NCBI GenBank assembly: GCA_022701365.1
Contig: JAKUHH010000177.1
Location: 62,001-126,000, forward strand
Direction of reading: 5' to 3'
DNA from: Mycocentrospora acerina
Taxonomy: Eukaryota > Ascomycota > Dothideomycetes > Pleosporales
Length of the DNA stretch: 64,000 nucleotides
Part shown: positions 44,000-55,083 of the stretch, one piece after another
Layout: each line of letters opens with the position of its first letter
Numbering within the stretch: the first letter of the stretch is position 1
Notes under the pieces: model-generated
Seen by the model: only the letters and a program-made list of their open reading frames with translations
What the model was told of the DNA's origin: nothing
The model's database searches: none
Made by a program: the position numbers and the translations under genes

Positions 44000-45474
44000 T
44001 GTTGTGTATGTTGCTGTTCTTCTAGGGATGATAGTAACAGGATAATCGACTCTCTTCTTCTTCTTCAGATGCGACAAAGGCAAAGTAGAGCAAGTATATG
44101 GCGATGACGACGACGGGGGAGGAGCAGGTAGCGACGGAGAAATTATACTCGTGCAAGGTCGAGAGAGGATGAGGTTGCCGCGCGAGTAAGAACGACGTTG
44201 TGCTGTCAGTCCACTGCCGCCGCGCGGGGCAACTTTCCACACCCTCGCTCGGACCATGCCACCACTCGCGTGCAAGACAGGCATGTGAGAGAGACCACCT
44301 GGTTGTTAAGCACGTCAGTCCGTCTGCCTACTAGACCTTGGTTTTGCTGTGCGGTGCGGTGCGATTGCTTAACACGGCTGTCGTGTCCAGACCACGCCCA
44401 GCTGACAAACGGCTAGGTCCTGCGACTCGAGGTTGACAGATACGACTCGCTGCGTGGAGCCTCGGTTCGTCTTTGCTTCATCGCATCGTTGCTCGGACGA
44501 AATGGCGAGGGCGTGGGCATCCATGACGTAATGTCGTCGGAGGGTAGCGATCAATCATTGCTCAGAGCAAGAGGTCTGGCCTATCAATACGAGTGTTATT
44601 GAACAACTGTGCTTAGTCATGGCGAAGGATCGGTACATTCGAGACCTATGTTGCGAGAGAAGGATTTGGAATTTGGAATGCGGGAAAGTATGCCGAGGTT
44701 TGCCGGGGCACGAGGATCACGCAAGCAAAGGGGACTGGACTTGGGAGGATTTTTCCCATCAGCACTGATGGTCAGGGTCAGTCGAGAAAAGCAAGTCTGA
44801 CTTCTCACTCATTCACCAGAAAAAAGACATGAAGCTAAAGAACAGTCAAAGTATCATAAATCTATGTACACCAACAACAAAATTCCCATGGCCATCACAC
44901 TCTGCATCAAGCAGGAAAGGATACGGCCATGGCCAGCTACAAGAATGACCTCTCGCCGTGGTCCCTCCATCTATCTAATTCTAGCTCCAAACTCCTTAAA
45001 TCAACCCATACAAAAAGCAAAGACAACATATCTAACATCAATACTCCAATCAAACATATTCGGTCTGATTACATCAACCACTTCAATACTCATGCCAATT
45101 CTTATTGCAATGAGCTGGACAAAAGTCCCTTCTACCCTCAAAGGGTCATCTGTCGCACTAGGCGATTCCATCCTTTGGTAATCCATGTCCACGGCAGGGA
45201 CTGATCCTCGGCTTTATCCATTGGGTCAAATCCGTGGCAAGCATCCAGGAGTATCCTATCCGGCACGTGGGAGGGGGGGGGACCCTGGTATCCTGGTATC
45301 CTGGTATCCTCTTGGGGCGCAAGTAGTCCATCCAGGCAAACGGATAACGCAAAAAGCAAAGTATGGAAACAAAACATGTACATCCATGGGAAAAAGTAAA
45401 ATCCAGTAAATCCGTGTCAAGACAAACCTTACTCAGGCGTCACAGCAGACGGAGTCTACCGAGACGTAAGCACT
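44000..45474. other. Gene-free intergenic region
   Basis: No supported gene. Short frames at 44,600-44,800 and 45,000-45,400 have no recognisable motif. Three tandem copies of CTGGTATC lie at about 45,285-45,310. Confidence 0.45.
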
Positions 45475-47180
45475 TCATCCGCCAAAGCTCTCACGGAAGT
45501 CGGTGCAAATGTCGTGGAGACCCACAACCTCTTTGGTCAGTTGGATGTCGTCTCCAAGGTCGTTGGGGCCAGCAAGCTTGTTGAGGATGTCAATAATGTG
45601 TTGCTTCTTGGTAAGAAACCTTTGCGTCATCTGCTCGCGACGCTGCTGGAGCTGTTGCTCAGCAGAGATCTTGGTGACCTTGGCAACCTTGGTTCGCTTT
45701 GTGCTACCCTCCTCGGATGAAGTACGCTTTCGCTTCTGGGTTACAGGCTTGATCAATGGCGATGGCTCTGTAGTAGGACCTTCATACTGGTGCACACGCT
45801 TCATGTGATCGAAGAGGTTGTATCGACGGGGGAAACCGTGGCCTTGAACAGCGCGCTCGCAGTCGACAAAGTGGCAGAGATGGGGTCTTGAGCCGTGGCC
45901 ATGCATGCCATGGGCCTCACGCTCGTGGCGGAGAAGGCAGGCAGTAGATGAGAACTGGAGGTCGGCACATGCCTTCTTGTTGCACCTGAAAGGCTTCAAG
46001 TGTGAGTCAACATACTTGTCATAGTTGCACTTGAGAGATGTTGGCTTGTGGTTGCATCCAGGCTTGCCCGCCTCAGGGCAGTGGTATTTGCCCTCATGGT
46101 CGGGCCCTTGTTGGTAGAGTGGATGGCTGCGGGCAACCTTTGTGCGTTCTTCTTCAAGCTTTGCCTCGGCAGTCTCAATTGGGCTTGCAACATCACCTTC
46201 CTCTTCATCTAAGCGAGCAGGGAAATAGGCTGATGTGATCTCCTGATTGTCGTTCCTTTGTGAATGTTAGTCGCGTACTTGGAGATCCGCAAAGGCGTCT
46301 TACCTTGCGTCTAGATATGGTGATTGACTGTACTCGGCACTCTGTGGCAGCGGCATGCTAGCAGTGCTGACAGGAGATGCAATGAATGCATTCACGTCGT
46401 AAGCAGATTGTCGTCGCGAACCCTGGTGAACTGTAGGGGACGATGTGCTGCGCATTAGCCCAACGCGGGCTGATGTGTCGTTGTGGGCCTGGCTCCAGGA
46501 TCGTTGAGAGGGTGCTGCAGCATTGAATGACATGCCATTTGAGGGGTATGTGGTATATGTGTATGGGTTGCTCTGAGACTGGTAGTCAGCCGCCCCCAAT
46601 TGTAGCGAGATGTTCACAGCAGGTGTCTGCATGTATCGCTGGTTGCTTGTGGGGTAGTGTGTGTAATCCTGTCCAGCAGAATAGTTAGCGTACTCTGAGG
46701 CATCCCAGGCTCCAGCTGCGGCTGGAAGGTGCATCTGGCTCATGTCGAGGGAGTGGTCGGGCATGCTAGTGTAGCAGTCCGAACCTAGTGATGGTGAGTA
46801 AAGATCGCTGCCAATAAACTGGTTGTTCATGGCGCCCTGTGTGTCCTGGTGGAAATCCTCTGGCCTCCTGGTTCCGCGCCGGCTGGCGCCGCTCTGGCTT
46901 TGGTATGCGCTATCCATGCTGTACTCAGACGCAGTGTCCTTCAGCTCGAAGGGCCCCGAGTTGTGCATGTCCTGGAACTCTGAAGAAAAAGGAAAATCCT
47001 GTCCGGAAACAATAGGTGTTGGAATGTCCTTTCTCCACTCGGTAATGTTGGAGATGCAGAAACCAGTCTCCGGTGGTGAATCGAAGAAAGAATCGCTGAA
47101 CACAGGGGTTAGTGTCAAAACGCAAATGAGTGCAAATCCAAATCTGAGAAACCATGAACCGAACCAAAGGAAAACGCCAT
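45475..47180 (-). CDS. C2H2-type transcription factor, Ser/Tyr/Gln-rich N-terminus
   Basis: Exon A (47095-46304) and exon B (46255-45475) join in frame (GTAAGA donor, GACTAAC branch). The N-terminal half is rich in Ser, Tyr, Gln and Pro, as in activation regions. Exon B holds zinc-binding motifs (YHCPEAGKPGCNHKPTSLKC, FRCNKKACADLQFSSTACLL, then HLCHFVDCERAVQGHGFPRR) ending in HMKRVH. A basic nuclear-localisation-like KRKRTSSEEGSTKRTK and a C-terminal coiled coil follow. The start is unresolved: a 5' exon with repeated ATGs (47180, 47195, 47207) and an intron ending CTAACCCCTGTGTTCAG is likely, but no canonical donor gives the right phase. Exon A from 47095 is secure. Confidence 0.82.
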
Positions 47181-47207
47181 GTTAGTAGGTGCCATGTTAG
47201 TAGCCAT

Positions 47208-50200
47208 ACGTAGCCTACAAGTACCAACAAGTTAGCGAAGATACCAAATAGGATTGTTATTGGATTGCAAAGTGCATACCTGGTGGTTGAAGATGCCTTT
47301 GCTTTGGTGTGCGTGATAGTCGAACTTCTACAATCCTAAAGTGGGTTGTGAATATTCTCGTCCAGGCAGTCCAGGGAATACTCCAGAAAGCGCTCAGGTG
47401 GCAAGAAGATCCTGTCAATCCAAGGATATGAAAAGACATCCAGGAGTGAAACGGGGAAATGGACAGTGAGCATATCTCCAAACTCCGCACTCTCTTCAAA
47501 GAGACTTCAAGTTAGTCTAGGATCAAGCGAGGTTGGGATCTGAAAGGCAAGCTTTGCCTATTGTACGTACTTTCAGCTCTTCAACCAATCCCAACGTGAT
47601 CTTACCACCAAGTCACGAGTAGGCACCTCTTCACGTGACTATGTAACCACGTGAGAAAAAGTCAACTCGCAACCTAGTGGTGATCAACACTGGTTAGTCT
47701 CCATGGGATTATCCAGGCGTCAAGTTCCTCGTGGCTATTCTCCAGTAGGGGCGAATCTCTGTGGCCTAATCCGGGTGGTATCCTAGGTTGGGTAACCATT
47801 TTGAGACGCGAGAAAGTCAAGTGTACGGTATAGTTGCGCAGCTAGTGCAGGTCGAACATGAACATTATTGAACGACCTGACTTGGCGGTATTCAGATTGC
47901 CTTTGCAAAGGTGCAAGCGTTATCGTCGTCGTAGGCAAGTCGATGATCAAAAGCGAGAGTTGCCGCGTGACCAGCGTATCCACACTTGAGCTCACCGACT
48001 TTTCGAAAGCTCTTGATCTGAAGCCCCGAACTCGGCGTACCGAGACCTCGAGAGAGTCGAATCTACGAACACTGCATGGGCAGTGTAGCTACTGGTTTAA
48101 GCCTTGGTTGCTACAAATTCCTGGGAGACAATCCATGGTGTCCGCTTGGGTATAAACAGAACGAAAGTGGCCTATCAAGGATCCATTTGGGGCGACAATT
48201 CCTGTGGCTTCCTGTGGTTTCCTGTGGCTTCCGGTACACGCTGTGGCTTTGGCTGCTGTACTGGCGACAAAAACGAAATAGAAGATGACTTAAAAGAGAG
48301 TACAGGTTTGAAAGTTTGCAAAAAAAACATGAATGTGAAACAAACAGAAACAAGCAAGCAAAAAGAGCAAAAAGGAAATGGATCATATGGGCTGTAAGTA
48401 CCTGGCTGCGTGTGAAGTCCGAATTGTCATCCTGAGCAATGGTAGCTCTTATTTATCCCGAAAAAATTCAGGTAGAAGGTTTTCGATGCGTTCGCTCAGT
48501 GTTTTAGTGTGAATGGTGATAGTATATGTTGTGTGAGGGCGAGTGTCGTTTGTAGTGTGTTGTGTGTTGGTGGGGTGAAGGGAGCGAGGGGAGCGAGATA
48601 CAGGATTCCAAGTTATCGGCTGTGGGCGCTAACGATGTTGACGTGTCCGACGGACTTGGTACCGGGCCATTCCGCGAATGAGCACTCGGTCCTTTTTGAC
48701 CAAAACAAGATTTAGCAAGCAAGGACACAACGCGATGAGACGAGGGCAAGGCGCTTTAAAAGCCGTGCACATGGATCTGTCAAACTTGGAAGGTTTGCTC
48801 GGCCCTGCGCTCATATCCTAAAGCGGTGCATCAGGGGAGCGATCCGCTCACCGACGCGATTGCGAGGTTCGCTGGCGATTTTTGGCAGTGATCATCATGG
48901 CTGTCCACGCGGCTCCAGCGCCAGCCGACAGTCAGTGTCGGCCACATCGACGGCGGGACGCGAGAGCTTTCTCGTTCGTCGCCCGAGATCTACGCCGCGC
49001 AACCTACCATGCAATCTTGAATAACCAATGAAGGTACGGTTGCATCACAACCAGCCAGAAGCTGACTGATATCCATGGAGTGATCGAAACTCCGCAACAC
49101 CGAGGGTAACATTCCCTTTCCAATCCAATCCCTGAGATTCTGGTTGGAAACACTGCACTCGAAGATTTCAAACAACGTACATTGAGTTTTGTTTATTGTT
49201 CAATATTCAACCTGGTGCATACCTGGTGTAGAGACCACGTCCAATACCTATCTGTTGCGTTTAAGATGGCTCTTTGCCGCCGACTTCTTGCTGAGTTAAT
49301 TCGGGCTGCACAGCTGCGGGCACACATTCAGCCAGTCAGACTCCGGAATGATGATTTACGGCAGGCCAATATCAAAATTCTCCATCAGCCCTACGTGATA
49401 TAATTGGTTGTGCATAGCCACTGAAGAGAATAATTCTGACGGGAAGTTCCGGTTCTCAAGCACGAGCATGTTTGCATAACAGACGGCGGCATAACCGGTC
49501 CTAACTCTATCAAGAAAAGTGCTGATAGTTCGCCACTCCGCAGCACGGGATCTGTGCGCGGAGTGCGTGAGGGCTGAAATAACTTTGCTCCGATGTCACC
49601 ATAGGACAGCATCGAGGCTGTACATGAAGGATTACATAACGGTCGTGCAATAAGAAGCATAGCAAGGACAGACGGCTGAACACAAGATGATTTTTAATTT
49701 CCACAAGTTGACTCTAATCGCAAGATATCTAGATGCCTTGACGCATACTCAACTTCTATCAGAAGGCGTGTGACCGGAATCTATAACACAGTCAGAATGT
49801 CTCGATAAAAGAGAAACATGAGTTGCGGATTGTGAAATTAAATCAGATAGGAGCGAAAGACGATGCTTGTTTGTTCCTCAGTGGTCATTGACCGTAGGCT
49901 GAACTATGCTTATGTATGTGGTATCATCATGTAAAAAAGGAGGAAGGGAGGATTTTGAAAAAATATGAACGTACCTTGAATGAATGCCTGCAAATGTGTC
50001 GGGTCAGTTCACATGATACCTGACACAAGCACACGCATTTATGCTAAAATGCGTTCGCTTGTTCATTGGTAACTGGAGAAGACACTCCTGATTGGCTGCA
50101 AGCTGTGCCGAAGTCAAGTGGATGTCCTGCGTTGGTGAGGTTGATCCTCGTGGCCTCAAAGCCCTCGGGCGAGCCTCCGACACATGATAAGAAGTTCATG

Positions 50201-51420
50201 ACTAGAGATCGTCCGCCCACAGTTTCAAGAGCCGCTGGGTACCTGGAAGTTCTGCTCTGAAGAACCGGACTGGAGCCCGACTGTCAAAGTTGAGGATAAC
50301 ATGCCCGCTTACCACGACTATCAGATCTACAAAATCGTCGGTCCGAAGGCGAACTCAACAAGCCAGGCTGTTGTCGCTGTTGGTTGATCTTAGATTGTTG
50401 AGAATGAAGGTTGAAGTGGTGTTCAAAGTTCAACGAAGAAAGGTCTTGCAGACATTTTCTCGCTTACGGGTAATCTCCGGGTACAGAAATGTGCAAACAA
50501 TGCAAACAGACAATGCATCGCAAGTGACGTAATCTGTACACACAGACATTGTCCAGTTCCGCTTCATGGCAATGGTGGAACGATCATCATTTCCATTCGA
50601 ACACTGACACGGTTGTCAGGGAGTACGGAGAGCGGTGTTCATCGACTCGCCTAGCGAAGACGGAGACGTTTGAATCACTCTACACGCACAAGTCCACTTA
50701 TAAACCCTCCTGATAACACCACATCTGCGTCATGCCAGTAAGTTGGCAATCAACGCGTGCGATCAGCCACGATTGGCGCAAATCCTCACCACTGGCGTGC
50801 GAGCGCCATGTACCATGCCTTCATAGACTAGTGCGATCGGTCAAGTGGTAGATTGCCGACCGATCTCTGGGGTTGTCCGTAGTTGTAGAGCTCCTCGCGA
50901 TTTGCAATTCATGTCTTCGGAACTATTCTGGCCTCAGACACACCGAGGATGGCTGTGTCGTATGTCTCCTCTTCGACTGTTTGGACGCGACTGCGTCATG
51001 CGGCAGCACTGTCCAGCCAGTCGATCGGCACTTCTCCTCAAGAGTGCATATCGCTATTGACTCTCAGGCAGCTTATTCGCGGGCTGTCAGCCACGAATGG
51101 TACTCTGCGATTCAGTATCAATCTCGATTCAACCATTCGTTCCCTCATGTCATCGTTACCGTTCTTCAGGGTCCAACTCGCATCAAAGCAAAACGCGGGG
51201 AGTCTAGTGTGAAGTTTATTGGTACGATCATGCTTTATCAGCGTAATGCTCGTGAACATGAGATCGCGAGTTGAGGGGTCGAGATATTTGGGAGTTTACT
51301 GGATGGTATATAGTGCTGTCACCTGTCTGTTGACCAATGCTGCTCACCACGCTTACACACACTATCAATCCATCAAAGCAAGACATAAAATCATCAAAAC
51401 TTCATTTCCATCCCTACAGT
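47208..51420. other. Gene-free stretch of 4.2 kb
   Basis: No supported protein or RNA gene in either strand. Near 47,200-47,290 is a probable 5' UTR intron of the C2H2 gene (GTATGC...CTTGTAG on the minus strand). Two CACGTG boxes lie close together at about 47,633 and 47,651. Three copies of TTCCTGTGGC/T occur at 48,199-48,228. Composition is not strongly AT-biased, unlike 1-12,450, so it may be a long regulatory region, an unannotated noncoding RNA or old repeats. Confidence 0.45.
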
Positions 51421-51881
51421 ATGCCTTCTCCATTCCACCAGAAGTACTCGAGCCAAAGCCACAAGAATTTTAACGAAAACGTCGTCCCAGCAATGCCAGA
51501 AGGCCCCAAGCAAGATGCAGTGCGTCGGGAGTCGGATGCGTCGACAAACTCCTATGACGGACGCCGAAGGGTGTGTAGCAATGTTTGACCTCCTTACCAT
51601 TGTCACTACTTGCTAACATTTCAAAGTCGTCTGCCGCTCAACGCTTCGGTAACCTTGAGGCTTTGAAGCGACCAACAGACGAGCACAGCACAGCAAGGAG
51701 ACAGTCCCTGCAAGACTCCTACGGAAAGGTCGGCTTCCTCGGATCGATGTGGAACAAGTAAGTACTCTTTGAGTAAAACTATAGTACCATGCTTACCATG
51801 CATAGCTTCACTCGTGGTCCTAGTGCCAGTCAGGTACAACCCGTAAAGGAGACTCGGGATACAAGCACATTGAACCGATAA
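51421..51881 (+). CDS. Small con-8-like conidiation-associated protein
   Basis: Three exons (51421-51570, 51627-51757, 51806-51881) encode 118 residues. The N-terminal 50 residues are Ser/Lys-rich and without motif. The second exon carries SSAAQRFGNLEALKR, then a segment with ARRQSLQDSYGKVGFLGSMW and NNFTRG, a pattern I recognise from conidiation-specific protein con-8 of Neurospora and its relatives (RRxS...GF...MWNxFT). No signal peptide, membrane segment or catalytic motif is present. Splice sites are GTGTGT, GTAAGT and matching AG acceptors. The family's molecular role is unknown to me; expression during sporulation is an expectation only. Confidence 0.7.
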
Positions 51882-52424
51882 GCAGCATGCGCATCTAGTC
51901 CATCTTCAATTCTGTTGGTTTTAGCGAACATGACGCAAGCACTGAATGTTGGGGTTTTCCTGTGAGAGTTGAGCCAGACTGACTTCTATTTGGAATCTTT
52001 GATGACCTGTATTACGCTGGGAATGTTTGGAACATTTGAAATTTTATACCTTATGATAAGTGCGTTCAATCTATATCATACCTCGAGCTTGTTCTCTACG
52101 CTGGTCGTGATGGTGTGATGTGAAGAAGCGGAGGCACTCCATCGCGGGGAAGGTGCGCTACGCTATGTTTAGCTAGGTCGTATGTTTCGCGACAGTGACG
52201 TGGGTGAGTTCCGGACACACATGAACTTGTCGCTTGGTCTGTCAACATCTTTCCACAACATCGGCACCCCGAGGGATCTTGCACAGATTGGTTAGATATT
52301 TTATTGTACCAAAGAACCCCAGTTGCCTCCCAATTCAAAAACTTTGAATCTTTCGCGGCCCTATCAACGAAATCCTGCCTGCTCGAATCGCGCGCACTCT
52401 GAAACCGCGCACGAGACTCACAAA
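51882..52424. other. Intergenic region
   Basis: 3' flank of the con-8-like gene and 5' flank of USE1. No gene or repeat recognised. Confidence 0.5.
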
Positions 52425-53389
52425 ATGGCTGCGAGAGCACAATCGCCGTCAGCATACCCTGACCCTACGCCCATAAATCTAAGTCGGCTTTTGTCAAGAT
52501 TAGAGCGCATAGTGTTGGTGGAACCGTCACCACAGCTAAGAAAGTCGAGCTATGAGCGGGCGCGCGTCAGTGCTGTAAGCTCTCCTGTTCCTATCTCACT
52601 CTGTCGTCTACCTCGTTCTTGTGACTGACCTGATCTAAGAATATTGAGCATGCGCGTACACTACTCCTCAGCCTTGAGCACTCGGCTTCCACGCTGCCGT
52701 CCAAAACTAAAAAGACGGCTGCTCAGGCAGATCTCCAACAGAAGCGCGAGCTTATCAAGCAACTTAATCAACGAATATACGAGCTGAACCAGCTGGATGA
52801 CACCGAGTCGGAAGCATCAGCAGACTCCGACTCGGACGAAGACAAGTTTCCCTCTTACGCGCCGAGAGTAAGAACAGAAGCTGGATTAGAGGTAGCGGGA
52901 TCGGCAGGGCAAGGTGATGAGGCGCTCCAGAACGTAGCAAGAAGTCTTACATCAGAGTTGAGGCGAAGAGGCAAGAACGAAGAGGCGCAAGGGGCGCAGT
53001 TAGCATCAGGCAATTCCCTGTTCCCGTCAAAACCCACCACGACAACCGGCGACCCTTCGCTTGCGCATACAGAAGCACTTCTCTCGCACGATCGCAATGA
53101 GCAGGAAAACCTCACGACGAGTCTCCTCGAGATGGCACAGCAGCTAAAGCAGCAGTCGATACAATTTAGCAACACGTTGGAAGGCGATAGCGGCATACTC
53201 GATCGAGCAGTCTCGGGTCTCGACAAGAACACCATGGGCATGGACGCTGCCAGTCGGAGAATGGGTACACTGCGACGAATGACAGAGGGCAAAGGCTGGT
53301 GGGACCGAATAAAACTATATGGACTGATTTTTGGGCTGTGGGTTGCCGCCTTCCTCATCGTCTTCGTGGGCCCCAAGATTCGATTCTGA
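52425..53389 (+). CDS. use1: SNARE protein Use1
   Basis: Exons 52425-52574 and 52640-53389 encode 299 residues. The N-terminal helical part starts INLSRLLSRLERIVL. An acidic linker follows (ESEASADSDSDEDK). The SNARE motif runs from about residue 205 (HDRNEQENLTTSLLEMAQQL) to TMGMDAASRRMGTLRRM. The C-terminal anchor is LYGLIFGLWVAAFLIVFVGP, ending KIRF. Use1 is a Q-SNARE of the endoplasmic reticulum that, with Sec20, Ufe1 and Sec22, receives COPI vesicles returning from the Golgi. The TEGKGWWDRIKLYG segment before the anchor is strongly conserved in fungi, which supports the assignment. Confidence 0.92.
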
Positions 53390-53760
53390 GATGGACTTTG
53401 TGCTGCCCAGCTTTATGATTTGTCAGTTCGGCTCCAAGCCACAAGGTTTGCGTGTGTGTGTGTGGAGACTGGCGGTGTGGCAAGATGTACACGTTAGAGC
53501 TGGACACGTCTGGCTGCGAGGAAATCCACAGTCAATAAACATATGACCTTCCACATGCAGCAACGCAAAGCTCTTTGGAACCCGTGCAGAGGGTGAGGCC
53601 CAATTCGGACACGGGTATTCACTTCGACCGATCTGGACCTGTGCCGGCTCAGCTGTGAGCGCTTAGCGTCGATTGGTGGGCGAAGAGATCAGGGACAACA
53701 AACACAACACCCAAACATCCCATCTTACATCAATTCTTCATCTTGGAGTGTCGCGAAAAC
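53390..53760. other. Short intergenic region
   Basis: 3' flank of USE1 and 5' flank of the Smr gene; nothing further seen. Confidence 0.5.
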
Positions 53761-54511
53761 ATGGCAGCCATGGAGATGTTTCAACTCGGCTCCCGAGGTG
53801 CGTGACCCCTCATTACACGCCAGCGCATCCCTTCAATCGCGATTTACCGACTAACCGCTGTGACAGCCCTCAACCACTCCTCCAATGACACCGAGGCCGA
53901 ATATGATCGTCTGCGTGGCCTCGCGCGTCAAGAGGCCGCGAAACGTGGTTCCTGCTTCGACCGTGCCCACCAAGCCTATGAGTCTGGTGATGGTGCACGC
54001 GCCCACGACCTGAGCGAAGAAGGCAAGCAGCACGCCGCGAAAATGGACCAATACAACCGTCAAGCGCGCGACTACATTTTCCGCGAGAACAACGCCGCGG
54101 GACGCGTCGCTGGAGACACAATCGATCTGCACGGCTTGTACGTCGAGGAAGCCGAGGAGGTATTAGAGGAACGCATCAAGGCTGCAAAGAGCAGAGGCGA
54201 GACCCACCTACATGTCATTGTCGGCAAGGGAAACCACTCTACAGGCCATGTGCAGAAGATCAAGCCACGCGTAGAGCAAGTGTGCCGCGAGTTGGGCCTG
54301 CAGTACGCGACGGAGGAGAATGAAGGCCGCCTCTTTGTAAACCTGCAGGGCGGTCCTGTCAACGGAATGCCCCCTCAACCACACGCACCCTCGTATGGTG
54401 GATACCCCAGTGGCGGACAGCAACACGGTGGCCAGCAACACGGTGGCCAGCAACACGGTGGCCAGCAACATGGCGGACAGAACTACAACGGTGGAGGACA
54501 GCAGCAGGGCC

Positions 54512-54548
<37 letters not shown>

Positions 54549-54636
54549 TCAAAACCAGAACGACGAGATTGAGCAGATGGTTCGCAAGGGCCTGCCCAAG
54601 TTGCTCAAGAAGCTGGGATGCTGTACGGTCATGTAA
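53761..54636 (+). CDS. DUF1771-Smr domain protein with repetitive C-terminus
   Basis: Exons 53761-53797 and 53867-54636 encode 268 residues. The N-terminal DUF1771 helices (EYDRLRGLARQEAAKRGSCF...YIFRENN) precede the Smr domain (IDLHGLYVEEAEEVLEERI and HLHVIVGKGNHSTG), which has the DLHGL and GKGNHS motifs of Smr nucleases. The family acts on RNA and in ribosome-associated quality control. Four 15-bp repeats (54418-54477, QQHGG) and a CAGAAC hexanucleotide run (54513-54560, about eight NQ pairs) insert a low-complexity stretch before the C-terminal helix MVRKGLPKLLKKLGCCTVM. The DUF1771-Smr order matches fungal homologues. The repeats vary between strains in such genes. Confidence 0.92.
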
Positions 54637-55083
54637 GGGGTTGCGGCGAGTTGGCAGCGATGCGATGATACCCCAGAGGACGAGCAAAACGATGTTGATA
54701 GATGTAATAATGTATTGTGTGGATGTTGGTGAATCTTTGCTTCCTTGCCGTCTTGTTGCCAATATCACCAAGTAGATTGTAAATATGGGTAGTCGGCTAA
54801 GTGTGGTGGTATGGTGCAATTTTTTTTCTCCAAGGCATTTTTTATGCGGTGTGTTGATGAGTTTAGTGCGTTGATTGTGTGAATGTGGTGTGTATGCGTA
54901 AAGTACAGCGGGCTGACCATCTCGCTGGCTGCCTGCGAATAGATTGATGGGTATACATTATTACTACTGCAGGCCACAACAATCCAAGCAAGGACCCCAA
55001 CTATTTGCCTGCCCAGCAGAGCACCGATACTTGGCCATGAACGAATGGTACAAATAATACGTACACACATGCAAGAATACATG
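54637..55083. other. Convergent intergenic region
   Basis: 3' flanks of the Smr gene (plus) and F-box gene (minus). No gene is seen. Confidence 0.5.

Noticed and set aside
50825..50905. tRNA-like stretch with GGTCAAGTGGTAGATTGCC
   Set aside because: It resembles a D-arm/box A, but no matching T-arm (GGTTCGA-type box B), anticodon stem or acceptor pairing follows.
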